In this document: positions 25,920 through 35,234 of the stretch, piece after piece
Position numbering within the stretch: the stretch's first letter is position 1
Layout of the letters: every line of letters begins with the position of its first letter
From: Aestuariibaculum suncheonense
GTDB taxonomy: Bacteria; Bacteroidota; Bacteroidia; Flavobacteriales; Flavobacteriaceae
DNA length: 64,000 nt
Assembly: GCF_014596935.1 (NCBI RefSeq)
Contig: NZ_JACVXC010000001.1
Span: forward strand, 926,783-990,782
Reading direction: 5' to 3'
The notes under the pieces: model-generated
What the model was told of the DNA's origin: nothing
The model's database searches: none
What the model saw: only the letters and a program-made list of their open reading frames with translations
Made by a program: the position numbers and the translations under genes

Positions 25920-28145
25920 ATGGAAACAACAAGTATAAAAAGCGGAGTGTGGACCAATCAAGTCGACGTTAGAGATTTCGTATTGAAAAACATCACTCCT
26001 TATCACGGAACAGATCGATTTTTAGTCGGACCAAGCCAAAGAACGCTTAAATTATGGGAGGTTTGCAAGCAAGCCATTCTTGAGGAGCGTAAGCATAATG
26101 GTGTTAGGTCTGTAGATACTGATACCATTTCAACAATTAGCGCCTTTAAAGCAGGGTATATAGATAAAGAAAATGAAGTTATTGTAGGTTTACAAACCGA
26201 TGAGTTACTTAAACGTACCATGAAACCTTTTGGAGGCTTTAAAGTGGTTGAGAAAGCTCTTTCTGAACACGATTTAAAGCCAAACGAGGCCTTGACAGAA
26301 TTATTTTCTAAATATGTTAAAACCCATAACGATGGTGTTTTTGATGCCTACAACGACGAGATTAAAAAATTCCGTTCACTAGGATTTTTAACTGGTTTGC
26401 CAGACAACTATGCCAGAGGTAGAATTATTGGCGATTACAGAAGAGTCGCTTTATATGGGATAGATTTTTTAATTGAAGCTAAAGTTGCTGATTTAGAAAA
26501 TATTCAGGGGCCGATGACCGATGCTGTTATTCGTTTACGCGAAGAAGTATCCGAACAAATCAGAGCCTTACATGATATGATTGTTTTAGGTGCTAAATAC
26601 GATTTAGACTTAAGTCGTCCTGCCGAAACAGCTAAAGAGGCTGTACAATGGACTTATATGGCTTATCTGGCTGCTGTAAAAGAGCAGGATGGGGCTGCGA
26701 TGTCATTAGGCAATGTGTCTACATTTTTGGATATCTATATTCAAAACGATTTAGAAGAAGGACTAATTACTGAGGAAGAAGCTCAGGAGTATATCGATCA
26801 GTTTGTAATGAAATTACGTATGGTGCGCCACTTAAGAATGGGTGCTTACGACGAGATTTTTGCCGGAGATCCAACCTGGGTAACCGAAGCAATTGGAGGT
26901 ATGTTTGAAGACGGAAGAACCAAAGTAACAAAAACCTCATTCCGTTTCTTGAATACACTCTATAATTTAGGACCATCACCAGAGCCAAATATGACAATTC
27001 TGTGGTCTGAAGAATTACCACAAAACTTTAAAGATTTTTGTGCTAAAGTTGCTATTGATACCTCATCTATTCAGTTTGAAAACGATACGTTAATGCGTAA
27101 AAGCAGAGGAAGCGACGATTACGGAATCGCTTGTTGTGTGTCTCACCAGACCATTGGTAAGTCTATCCAGTTTTTCGGAGCAAGAACCAATTTAGCTAAA
27201 ACCTTATTACTAGCTATTAACGAAGGACGTTGTGAAATGACCGGAACTCCAATGGTTGATGGCATTGCACCGCTTGAAGGTGAATATCTGGATTTTGATA
27301 CAGTTATGGCAAACTTTAAAATTGCCATGAAACAGGTTGCAAGAGTGTATAACGATTCTATGAATATTATCCACTACATGCACGATAAGTATTATTACGA
27401 AAAAGCACAAATGGCGTTAATTGATACCAATCCAAGTATTAATATCGCTTACGGCATTGCTGGTTTATCAATTGTTGCCGATTCACTATCAGCCATTAAA
27501 TATGCAAAAGTGAAACCTATTAGAAATGAGGAAGGTTTAACGATTGATTTTAAAATTGAAGGCGAATTCCCTTGTTACGGTAATGACGATGATCGTGTAG
27601 ATACTCTAGCAGCAAATGCTGTAGCTGATTTTAATAACGAATTAAAACAATTAGCGGTCTATAAAAATGCAGAGCCTACTTTATCGGTTTTAACCATTAC
27701 ATCAAATGTGGTTTACGGTAAGAAAACAGGAGCAACTCCCGATGGTAGAGCTGAAGGCGTGCCTTTTGCGCCTGGAGCAAACCCAATGCACGGTAGAGAT
27801 ACTCACGGAGCTATAGCGTCTTTAAATTCTGTGGCTAAAATTAATTATGAAGATTCTCAAGATGGTATTTCAAATACCTTTTCAATTGTTCCAAAATCAT
27901 TAGGTCATAATGAAGAAACAAGAATTGAGAATCTAAGCACGATTTTAGATGGTTATTTTTCTAAAGGCGCTCAGCATGTTAACATTAACGTGCTTAATAA
28001 GGAAACCCTTCTTGATGCTATGGAACATCCTGAAGAGTATCCGCAATTAACCATTCGTGTTTCTGGTTATGCCGTAAACTTTGTTCGATTAACAAAAGAG
28101 CAGCAGCTAGAAGTTATTACACGTTCTTTTCACGAATCCATGTAA
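25920..28145 (+). CDS. pflB: Formate C-acetyltransferase (pyruvate formate-lyase)
   Basis: This 741-residue glycyl-radical enzyme converts pyruvate and CoA to acetyl-CoA and formate without oxygen. The active-site cysteine pair is C405-C406 in GIACCVS, and the radical glycine is G716 in RVSGYAVNF. The length is close to E. coli PflB (760). It is oxygen-labile, so its presence points to fermentative or microaerobic growth in a group usually thought of as aerobic. The activating enzyme follows 79 bp later, with a strong hairpin in the gap. Regulation by the FNR-like protein is suggested by the upstream box. Confidence 0.95.
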   Translation: METTSIKSGVWTNQVDVRDFVLKNITPYHGTDRFLVGPSQRTLKLWEVCKQAILEERKHNGVRSVDTDTISTISAFKAGYIDKENEVIVGLQTDELLKRTMKPFGGFKVVEKALSEHDLKPNEALTELFSKYVKTHNDGVFDAYNDEIKKFRSLGFLTGLPDNYARGRIIGDYRRVALYGIDFLIEAKVADLENIQGPMTDAVIRLREEVSEQIRALHDMIVLGAKYDLDLSRPAETAKEAVQWTYMAYLAAVKEQDGAAMSLGNVSTFLDIYIQNDLEEGLITEEEAQEYIDQFVMKLRMVRHLRMGAYDEIFAGDPTWVTEAIGGMFEDGRTKVTKTSFRFLNTLYNLGPSPEPNMTILWSEELPQNFKDFCAKVAIDTSSIQFENDTLMRKSRGSDDYGIACCVSHQTIGKSIQFFGARTNLAKTLLLAINEGRCEMTGTPMVDGIAPLEGEYLDFDTVMANFKIAMKQVARVYNDSMNIIHYMHDKYYYEKAQMALIDTNPSINIAYGIAGLSIVADSLSAIKYAKVKPIRNEEGLTIDFKIEGEFPCYGNDDDRVDTLAANAVADFNNELKQLAVYKNAEPTLSVLTITSNVVYGKKTGATPDGRAEGVPFAPGANPMHGRDTHGAIASLNSVAKINYEDSQDGISNTFSIVPKSLGHNEETRIENLSTILDGYFSKGAQHVNINVLNKETLLDAMEHPEEYPQLTIRVSGYAVNFVRLTKEQQLEVITRSFHESM

Positions 28146-28168
28146 ACTTTGTTAATATCATTTAAGTC

Positions 28169-28212
28169 AACACCAGAAAGAAAAATGACCAACTAATTTT
28201 CTTTCTGGTGTT
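28169..28212 (+). other. 16-bp perfect stem-loop between pflB and pflA
   Basis: AACACCAGAAAGAAAA (28169-28184) pairs perfectly with TTTTCTTTCTGGTGTT (28197-28212) around a 12-nt loop. It is followed by ATTAAAAAAATT, not a T-tract, so it is not a standard terminator. It starts 23 bp after pflB and ends 12 bp before the pflA ATG. It could protect the 3' end of pflB mRNA or lower pflA expression, giving a high enzyme-to-activase ratio. Confidence 0.65.
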
Positions 28213-28224
28213 ATTAAAAAAATT

Positions 28225-28980
28225 ATGTCTCTAAATTATCAAGATAATATTCTAAATGTTCACTCTATTGAATCCTTCGGAACGCATGACGGACCTGGTA
28301 TTCGCATGGTTGTGTTTTTACAGGGATGTAAGTTAAAATGTCTGTATTGTCATAATCCTGATACTATTGATACGCATGGTGGTGAGGAATACCCAATTGA
28401 AGATTTGGTTCAAATGGCTTTAAAAGTGAAACCTTATTTTGGAAAAAAAGGAGGCGTTACAGTTTCAGGCGGTGAACCCTTATTGCAATCTAAAGCCCTA
28501 ATTTCATTTTTTAAAAGATTAAAAGAAGAAGGTATTCATACGAATATTGATACCAACGGACGCATTTTAAATCATTTTACTGAACAATTACTCGACTCTT
28601 ATGCCGATTTAGTCATGCTGGATATAAAACACATGACCGAGGAAGGATTTGAATCATTGACAGGCGCAAAAAATAAAGAAACAACATTCAATTTTGCTAA
28701 ACACCGTGAAGCATCAGGAAAACCCATGTGGTTGAGGTATGTGCTTATTCCGGGGATAACTAATAAACCGGAACATTTGCATGCGCTTGGGGCTTACTTT
28801 AAGGATTATCAGACTATCAAAAAAATTGAATTACAGCCGTATCATAAACTGGGAATCCATAAATGGGAAGCTTTAGGCTGGGAATATCAATTAAAAGATG
28901 CCAGAGAAAATAGTAAAGAAGAAATTGATGCAGCTGTAAATATTTTAGAAAATTATTTTAAAGAAGTAAAAGTGAATTAA
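28225..28980 (+). CDS. pflA: Pyruvate formate-lyase activating enzyme
   Basis: This 251-residue radical SAM protein installs the glycyl radical on PflB. The iron-sulfur motif is CKLKCLYC (C35, C39, C42), the CX3CX2C of radical SAM enzymes, followed by CHNPDT typical of PFL activases. GGVTVSGGEPLLQ contains the SAM-binding GGE. No extra cysteine clusters are present, so it is not a sulfatase-maturing enzyme. It is transcribed with pflB and the downstream transporter (22-bp gap). Confidence 0.94.
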   Translation: MSLNYQDNILNVHSIESFGTHDGPGIRMVVFLQGCKLKCLYCHNPDTIDTHGGEEYPIEDLVQMALKVKPYFGKKGGVTVSGGEPLLQSKALISFFKRLKEEGIHTNIDTNGRILNHFTEQLLDSYADLVMLDIKHMTEEGFESLTGAKNKETTFNFAKHREASGKPMWLRYVLIPGITNKPEHLHALGAYFKDYQTIKKIELQPYHKLGIHKWEALGWEYQLKDARENSKEEIDAAVNILENYFKEVKVN

Positions 28981-29002
28981 TCAAATTTAAAACCAACTAA
29001 AT

Positions 29003-30259
29003 ATGAAAGTACAAAAAATAAAAAATAGATGGTTAATAGCTGCTTCGGCAGTAGGAATACATATTTCAATTGGCTCTGTTTATGCTTATTCGGTGATGAC
29101 AAACCCGGTTAAAGATATTTTTGAAGTTGATGGGAGTGTGGTAAAATGGGCATTTAAGATAGCGATTCTATTACTAGGTTTGTCAGCTGCATTTTTAGGA
29201 CGCTGGGTAGAGAAAGTAGGGCCAAAAGTAAGTGGAACAACAGCTGGTTTTTTTTACGGTATTGGTATTTTAGGGTCAGGATTAGCCGTACAGCTAGAAT
29301 CTTTACCGCTATTTTATCTTTGTTACGGAGTCATTGGAGGTATCGGGCTAGGTTTAGGATACATTACGCCTGTAAGTACTTTAGTAAAGTGGTTTCCAGA
29401 TAGACGAGGTTTAGCGACAGGAATGGCTATAATGGGTTTTGGATTTTCAGCCTTAATTTTCGGTCCCATCATGCAATCACTTTTTGAGGCTGTAGGAGTC
29501 GCAAATGCATTTTATATTTTAGGTGTCATTTATATGGTCATTATTTTAGCATCTGCACGATATATCGAACGTCCTCCGGTAGGCTATATGCCTGAAGGAT
29601 TTAAATCTGGGGAAGGTAAAGTAATCAAAGCAGATATGGCAAATATAGATGCTAATGAAGCATTAAAAACAAGACGTTTTTATTACATCTGGATTATGAT
29701 GTTTATAAACATAGCATGCGGGATTGCCATCATCTCGGCAGCAAGCCCGATGATGCAGGAAAAATTAAATTATTCGCCCATGGAAGCTGCTGCAATTGTA
29801 GGGTTAATTGGAGTGTTTAATGGTTTAGGAAGAATATTGTGGGCAAGTCTTTCAGATTATTTAGGAAGAGCCAATACCTATATTGTGTTTTTTGCTTTTC
29901 AAATATTAGCTTTTTATTTCTTGCCAAAAACATCTGTAGAATTAACCTTCTTAGTTGTTTTATTCACTGTTATAACAATGTATGGTGGAGGGTTTTCAAC
30001 ACTACCGGCATTTTTAGGTGATTTATTTGGAACGAAGCAGTTAGGAGCAATTCATGGTATGGTGTTAACTGCGTGGGCATTGGCAGGAATTATAGGTCCT
30101 ACTATTTATGACGTTATAAAGTCGGCAACGGGGTCTTTAGATATTACCTTAGCGGTCTTTTCCGGATTGTTTGTAATAGCATTTATAGTGTCATTATTGA
30201 TGAAACAATTGATTGTTAAAGCAGAGTACAAGAAAAAGAAAGAATTGGCTTTAGCTTAA
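29003..30259 (+). CDS. MFS transporter, oxalate/formate antiporter (OFA) family
   Basis: This 418-residue inner-membrane protein has about 12 hydrophobic segments, resembling the OFA branch of the major facilitator superfamily. Markers are IHISIGSVYAYSVM in the first helix, GFFYGIGILGSG, and GVIGGIGLGLGYITPVSTLVKWFPDRRGLATG (read from about 110). The central loop is near 190-215. As third gene of the pflB-pflA operon it is well placed to export formate or another fermentation acid, a role FocA fills in enterics; substrate is inferred from position only. A bidirectional terminator follows. Confidence 0.82.
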   Translation: MKVQKIKNRWLIAASAVGIHISIGSVYAYSVMTNPVKDIFEVDGSVVKWAFKIAILLLGLSAAFLGRWVEKVGPKVSGTTAGFFYGIGILGSGLAVQLESLPLFYLCYGVIGGIGLGLGYITPVSTLVKWFPDRRGLATGMAIMGFGFSALIFGPIMQSLFEAVGVANAFYILGVIYMVIILASARYIERPPVGYMPEGFKSGEGKVIKADMANIDANEALKTRRFYYIWIMMFINIACGIAIISAASPMMQEKLNYSPMEAAAIVGLIGVFNGLGRILWASLSDYLGRANTYIVFFAFQILAFYFLPKTSVELTFLVVLFTVITMYGGGFSTLPAFLGDLFGTKQLGAIHGMVLTAWALAGIIGPTIYDVIKSATGSLDITLAVFSGLFVIAFIVSLLMKQLIVKAEYKKKKELALA

Positions 30260-30278
30260 TTTGGTAAAGTGTCGATAT

Positions 30279-30313
30279 AAAAAAGACCTCTTCAGATAAG
30301 AAGAGGTCTTTTT
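30279..30313 (+). terminator. Bidirectional terminator between the pfl operon and purL
   Basis: AAAAAGACCTCTTC pairs with GAAGAGGTCTTTTT around the loop AGATAA. A- and T-runs flank both sides, so it serves both the plus-strand pfl operon and the minus-strand purL, which ends at 30332. Confidence 0.88.
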
Positions 30314-30331
30314 AGTATAATGACTTTGGAA

Positions 30332-33300
30332 TTATTTATTTTCAATCCATACTCTGGCGTTAACAAAAGCTTCAACCCAAGGCGATACTTCGTCTTGTCT
30401 GTTGCTTGGGTAATGGGCCCAGTTCCATTGGAATGTAGAACGCTCAATGTGCGGCATGGTTACTAAATGACGACCTGTTTTGTCACACATCATTGCTGTG
30501 TTGTAGTCTGAACCATTAGGGTTGTGTGGATATTCCGCGTAAGCGTATTTACCAACAATATTGTATTGGTCTTCAGGTTTAGGTAAGTTAAATTTACCTT
30601 CACCATGAGAAATCCAAACTCCTAAAGTACTTCCCGCTAAGCTTGAAAGCATTACCGAGTTGTTTTCCTGAATGGTTACCGAAGTAAATGCACTTTCGTG
30701 TTTATGAGAATTATTATGAACCATTTTACCGTGAACATCGTGCTCTGGGTTAATTAATTCTAATTCCATCCATAACTGACAACCGTTACAAATACCAACC
30801 GATAAGGTGTCTTCACGTTTGAAGAAGTTTTTAATCACTTCATTCGCTTTTTCGTTGTACTTGATGGCTCCGGCCCAACCTTTAGCAGAACCTAAAACGT
30901 CAGAGTTCGAGAATCCACCAACAGCGCCTAAGAACTGAATGTCTTCAAGTGTTTCACGACCAGAAATTAAATCGGTCATGTGAACGTCTTTTACATCAAA
31001 TCCAGCCAAGTACATCGCGTTTGCCATTTCACGCTCGGAGTTACTTCCTTTTTCACGTAAAATCGCTGCTTTTGGTCTTGGCTTACTTGCATCGATTACA
31101 GGAAGTTTCCCTGTAAAGTGACTTGGGAAGGTGTACTGTAATGGTTGATTTTTATAGTTGTCGTAACGGTCTTGTGCTAAACCGTTAGCTGTTTGTTTTT
31201 GATCTAATAAGAATGATGTTTTATACCACATATCACGTAAACGAGATACCGTCATGGTAAACACATCTGTTCCGTTGATAATGCTTAATACATCACTTTC
31301 GGTTACTTTACCAAGATTGAAGAATTCAATATTAGCAGCAGATAAAATAGATTCGATTGAAGCGTCTTTAGACTGAATCACTAAACCTGCATTTTCAGCG
31401 AATAACACTTTAAATGAATCGTTTTCAGCTAAAGCCGTGATATCTAATTCAGCACCTAAATTGTTATCAGCAAAACATAATTCTAATAACGTCGTGATTA
31501 AACCACCTGAAGCCACATCATGTCCAGCAACAATTTGTCCGTCAAGAATTAATTGTTGAATCGTGTTGAATATGGTCTTAACGTAAGCTGCAGATTGAAC
31601 ATTCGGTGTGTCGTTACCAATTTTGTTAACCACCTGCGCAAAAGAACTACCACCTAATTTAAAGCTATCTTGAGATAGGTTGATGTAATACACATCGCCA
31701 GCACCTTTTTGGAATATAGGCTCAACCACTTTATTAATATCAATACAGTTGGCTGCAGCCGAAATGATTACCGTACCAGGAGCAATAACCTCTTCATTAG
31801 GGTATTTTTGCTTCATGGATAAGGAATCTTTTCCGGTTGGAACGTTGATGCCCAAATCAATTGCAAATTCTGAAACCGCTTCAACAGCTTCATATAAACG
31901 TGCATCTTCACCTTCATTTTTACAAGGCCACATCCAGTTTGCCGATAAAGACACATTTTTTAAACCGTCTTTTAATGGCGCCCAGATAATGTTGGTTAAT
32001 GCTTCGGTAATCGAGTTTCTACTTCCTGCTACCGGATTAATTAATCCTGAAACAGGTGAGTGTCCGATAGACGTTGCGATACCTTCTTTTCCTTTGTAAT
32101 CTAAGGCCATTACACCAACATTGTTTAATGGAATTTGTAATGGCCCAACACATTGTTGTTTTGCTACTTTTCCGCCAACACAACGGTCTACTTTATTAGT
32201 TAACCAGTCTTTAGACGCTACAGCCTCTAATTGTAATAACTGGTCTAAGTAATTGTAGAAGTTTTCTTTATTATAAGTGACATCAGCATAATTGCGGACT
32301 ACTTTTTTGTCATGCATATATGTTTTTGGAGAACTACCAAACATATCATCCATAGCTAAATCCATTGGTTTGTGACCGTTGGTTTTAGACTCAAACGTGA
32401 AACGGTGATTACCAGTAACGTCTCCAACGGTATACATTGGTGAACGCTCACGATCGGCAATCTTTTGTAATGTTTCAATATGTTTTTCGGCAATCACTAA
32501 TCCCATACGTTCCTGAGATTCGTTACCGATAATTTCTTTATCAGATAAGGTAGGGTCACCTACAGGTAATTTATCTAAATCGATGTGTCCACCGGTTTCT
32601 TCAACTAATTCTGATAAACAGTTTAAGTGTCCACCAGCACCATGATCGTGGATAGAAACAATGTAATTTTCATCACTTTCAACCATGCCACGAACCGCGT
32701 TAGCAGCACGCTTTTGCATTTCAGGGTTAGAACGCTGTACGGCATTTAACTCGATACCTGACGCGAACTCTCCTGTATCAGCTGATGATACCGCAGCACC
32801 ACCCATACCAATACGGTAGTTTTCACCACCAAGAATAACCACTTTATCACCAACTTGAGGTGTTGCTTTTAAGGCTTGATCAGCTTTGCCATACCCAATA
32901 CCGCCAGCTTGCATAATGACTTTATCGAAACCTAATTTTCTGGCATCTTCTTCGTGTTCGAATGTTAAAACCGAACCACAGATTAACGGCTGTCCAAATT
33001 TATTTCCAAAATCAGAAGCTCCGTTAGAGGCTTTAATTAAGATATCCATTGGTGTTTGGTATAACCATTTACGTTCGTCCATAGCTTGTTCCCAAGGACG
33101 ATTTTCTTCTAAACGCGAGTAAGAGGTCATGTAAACCGCAGTTCCTGCTAAAGGTAACGATCCTTTTCCTCCAGCTAAACGGTCACGAATTTCTCCTCCA
33201 GAACCTGTAGCAGCACCATTAAATGGTTCTACTGTAGTAGGGAAGTTGTGTGTTTCTGCTTTTAAAGAAATAACAGATTCGAAATTTTTAGTTTCATAAA

Positions 33301-33994
33301 AGTCTGGTTTATCAGCACTTTTAGGAGCGAATTGCTCAACAATAGGCCCTTTTACAAAAGCCACGTTATCTTTATATGCTGAAACAATATCGTTAGGATT
33401 CGTTTCAGATGTTTTACGAATCATTTTAAATAATGAAGTTGGTTTTTCTTCACCATCAATTACAAATGTTCCGTTGAAAATTTTATGACGACAGTGTTCA
33501 CTGTTTACTTGTGAGAAACCGAATACTTCAGAATCGGTTAATGGGCGACCAATTTTTTTAGAAACACCCTCCAGGTAAGCTACTTCTTCATCATTTAAAG
33601 AAAGCCCTTCCTGAATGTTGTAAGCTGCAATATCTTCAATATCCAGAATAGGTTCTGGTTGAATATTAATCGTGAATGATTCTTGGTTTAATCCGTTGAA
33701 TTTTTCAGAAATCATAGGATCATATCCTTTGAAATCTTCAGAAACAGCTTCGAATTCCTCAATTCGAATGATGTCTGAAATCCCCATGTTTTGAGTGATT
33801 TCAACAGCGTTGGTACTCCAAGGCGTAATCATGGCCGCACGAGGTCCAACAAAAAAAGCATCCAGAGATGCTTGCTCTATTTTTGGCTGATTACCAAATA
33901 ACCATGTTAGTTTGGCAATGGTTTCGGTTGATAATTCTTTTGTTGTTTGAACAGCAAAAACTTTGCCGGTTACGTTTCCAAAGAAATGAATCAT
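30332..33994 (-). CDS. purL: Phosphoribosylformylglycinamidine synthase (long, single-chain)
   Basis: This 1220-residue enzyme carries out the fourth step of purine synthesis, converting FGAR to FGAM with ATP and glutamine. It is the large single-chain form with the glutaminase fused at the C-terminus: catalytic C1069 in GICNGCQLW, and histidines in NNSHKHES and further on. The ATPase part shows KAETHNFPTTVEPFNGAATGSGG (from about 250). A -7 element TATTTTTG lies at 34027-34034. It is monocistronic and ends at a shared terminator. Confidence 0.96.
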   Translation of the reverse strand: MIHFFGNVTGKVFAVQTTKELSTETIAKLTWLFGNQPKIEQASLDAFFVGPRAAMITPWSTNAVEITQNMGISDIIRIEEFEAVSEDFKGYDPMISEKFNGLNQESFTINIQPEPILDIEDIAAYNIQEGLSLNDEEVAYLEGVSKKIGRPLTDSEVFGFSQVNSEHCRHKIFNGTFVIDGEEKPTSLFKMIRKTSETNPNDIVSAYKDNVAFVKGPIVEQFAPKSADKPDFYETKNFESVISLKAETHNFPTTVEPFNGAATGSGGEIRDRLAGGKGSLPLAGTAVYMTSYSRLEENRPWEQAMDERKWLYQTPMDILIKASNGASDFGNKFGQPLICGSVLTFEHEEDARKLGFDKVIMQAGGIGYGKADQALKATPQVGDKVVILGGENYRIGMGGAAVSSADTGEFASGIELNAVQRSNPEMQKRAANAVRGMVESDENYIVSIHDHGAGGHLNCLSELVEETGGHIDLDKLPVGDPTLSDKEIIGNESQERMGLVIAEKHIETLQKIADRERSPMYTVGDVTGNHRFTFESKTNGHKPMDLAMDDMFGSSPKTYMHDKKVVRNYADVTYNKENFYNYLDQLLQLEAVASKDWLTNKVDRCVGGKVAKQQCVGPLQIPLNNVGVMALDYKGKEGIATSIGHSPVSGLINPVAGSRNSITEALTNIIWAPLKDGLKNVSLSANWMWPCKNEGEDARLYEAVEAVSEFAIDLGINVPTGKDSLSMKQKYPNEEVIAPGTVIISAAANCIDINKVVEPIFQKGAGDVYYINLSQDSFKLGGSSFAQVVNKIGNDTPNVQSAAYVKTIFNTIQQLILDGQIVAGHDVASGGLITTLLELCFADNNLGAELDITALAENDSFKVLFAENAGLVIQSKDASIESILSAANIEFFNLGKVTESDVLSIINGTDVFTMTVSRLRDMWYKTSFLLDQKQTANGLAQDRYDNYKNQPLQYTFPSHFTGKLPVIDASKPRPKAAILREKGSNSEREMANAMYLAGFDVKDVHMTDLISGRETLEDIQFLGAVGGFSNSDVLGSAKGWAGAIKYNEKANEVIKNFFKREDTLSVGICNGCQLWMELELINPEHDVHGKMVHNNSHKHESAFTSVTIQENNSVMLSSLAGSTLGVWISHGEGKFNLPKPEDQYNIVGKYAYAEYPHNPNGSDYNTAMMCDKTGRHLVTMPHIERSTFQWNWAHYPSNRQDEVSPWVEAFVNARVWIENK

Positions 33995-34026
33995 TTTAGA
34001 TGTATTATGGTTGTAATTTGAAAATG

Positions 34027-34034
34027 CAAAAATA
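34027..34034 (-). promoter_or_regulatory. Candidate -7 element of the purL promoter
   Basis: TATTTTTG on the minus strand matches TAnnTTTG exactly and lies 33 bp upstream of the purL ATG. A clear -33 TTTG is not present 19 bp upstream. No purine riboswitch-like structure was seen in the short leader. Confidence 0.5.
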
Positions 34035-34138
34035 CACTTTTTTAGTCATTTACATGGCTTTTTTTAGGAAAGCATTTTTGATTAATTTATAGTAGGATTT
34101 AGGGTCTGTTCAAAATGCATTCGGGGTGGATTTAAAAT

Positions 34139-35182
34139 TTATTGCTTTATTAGTTTTTTAGTGATGGTTCCAGAATCGGAACTAATTTTTAGCAAATAAA
34201 CTCCTTTGTTAAGTGCGCTAACATCAATTTTTTTATTGTTTGCGTTTAGGTGCTGTTTTAGAATTTCTTTTCCTAAAATATTGTAGATAATGGCATCTAA
34301 ATCTTGTGTGGTAGAAATATAAATAAAATAGTCTTTAACCGGGTTGGGATAAATTTTTAAATTGTGTTCAAGGAAATTTTCAGCCCCAAGAATATTTCCC
34401 CAAGTATCAGTAGCTTCAGGTCCTCCCCATATTGCAGTTGCAAGAGCTGGATTGTCTATGAAAGGATTTCGATTGCCTTGAGCGTAGGTGTTAGACGTGT
34501 TTTCGTGATAGGTATTTCGTTGTATTTCGTAATTAGACACTTCGTCTTCGGCATTCCATTGCAGGAATAAATCAATCATATCATCAGGAGTACTGGCATT
34601 ACTTCCAACACCTACACCGGAGGGTAAACATTGGTCTCCATAACGTAAATACATATACATTATTACTCGGGCAACATCACCTTTCCAATCATCTCCGGGA
34701 TACCATCCACCGGTCACGTTTCCAGAGTTTCCAGAGCCTGAAGCATATTTTTGGTTATCTCTAACATTATTTCTTTGAACATCGGAAGCTCTAATATGAT
34801 GTCCGTCGGCACCAGGGCCTGTGTTATCCATTGATGGTGTTGCTAAAGATTTAGCATAAACATGCTCTCGATTGTATTCACAACTTAATCCTCCATTAGA
34901 GTTAATATCTCTTTCTAAATCGTTGGTACAATTGCCATCGGTTCCATTTTCCCAACCGTAAATTAAAAGAACATTAGATGTATTGTTAGGGTTAATGTCT
35001 GTGGCCTGTATAGCATCCCAACCATATGATAATTCGTTGGTGTGAGTCGTAGTAATTAAGTTAGCAAGATCTTGCTTTAAATTTAAGCCTGTTTGATTAA
35101 AATCTATACTATTGTAGTAGGCTTGTTGACTGAAAGTAAAAGTTGAAAGAAGGAAGAAAAATAACAAGTAAAGCTGTTTCAT
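34139..35182 (-). CDS. Secreted endonuclease I family nuclease with T9SS sorting domain
   Basis: This 347-residue protein starts at the ATG at 35182 (MKQLYLLFFF), giving a clean signal peptide; an in-frame TTG three codons upstream is less likely. The nuclease region matches endonuclease I/Vvn-type enzymes: NREHVYAKS, ADGHHIRASDVQRNNVRDN and GDDWKGDVARVIMYMYLRYG. The last ~75 residues, IYPNPVKDYF to LLKISSDSGTITKKLIKQ, are a type A type IX secretion sorting domain. It probably degrades extracellular DNA. Its start codon lies in one arm of a 13-bp hairpin (35174-35221). Confidence 0.88.
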   Translation of the reverse strand: MKQLYLLFFFLLSTFTFSQQAYYNSIDFNQTGLNLKQDLANLITTTHTNELSYGWDAIQATDINPNNTSNVLLIYGWENGTDGNCTNDLERDINSNGGLSCEYNREHVYAKSLATPSMDNTGPGADGHHIRASDVQRNNVRDNQKYASGSGNSGNVTGGWYPGDDWKGDVARVIMYMYLRYGDQCLPSGVGVGSNASTPDDMIDLFLQWNAEDEVSNYEIQRNTYHENTSNTYAQGNRNPFIDNPALATAIWGGPEATDTWGNILGAENFLEHNLKIYPNPVKDYFIYISTTQDLDAIIYNILGKEILKQHLNANNKKIDVSALNKGVYLLKISSDSGTITKKLIKQ

Positions 35183-35221
35183 CTGAATCAATTTAAGGAT
35201 TTTGATGGTCAGATGAAACAG
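35174..35221 (-). promoter_or_regulatory. 13-bp hairpin holding the nuclease start codon
   Basis: On the minus-strand transcript, CTGTTTCATCTGA pairs perfectly with TCAGATGAAACAG around a 22-nt loop. The second arm contains the first three codons of the nuclease (ATG AAA CAG). No T-tract follows, so it is unlikely to be a terminator. In a transcript that also covers the end of the upstream rRNA methyltransferase gene (stop at 35235), it would hide the start codon. Confidence 0.6.
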
Positions 35222-35234
35222 TATATTTTTTGTT

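Noticed and set aside
28169-28212. Terminator between pflB and pflA
   Set aside because: The stem is followed by ATTAAAAAAATT rather than T residues, and the operon continues.
28225-28980. Radical SAM gene as the maturase for the nearby sulfatases
   Set aside because: It has one CX3CX2C only, no SPASM-type extra cysteines, and is in operon with pflB, so it is the PFL activase.
31749-32099. Plus-strand frame of 116 codons inside purL
   Set aside because: Antisense shadow of a conserved catalytic region.
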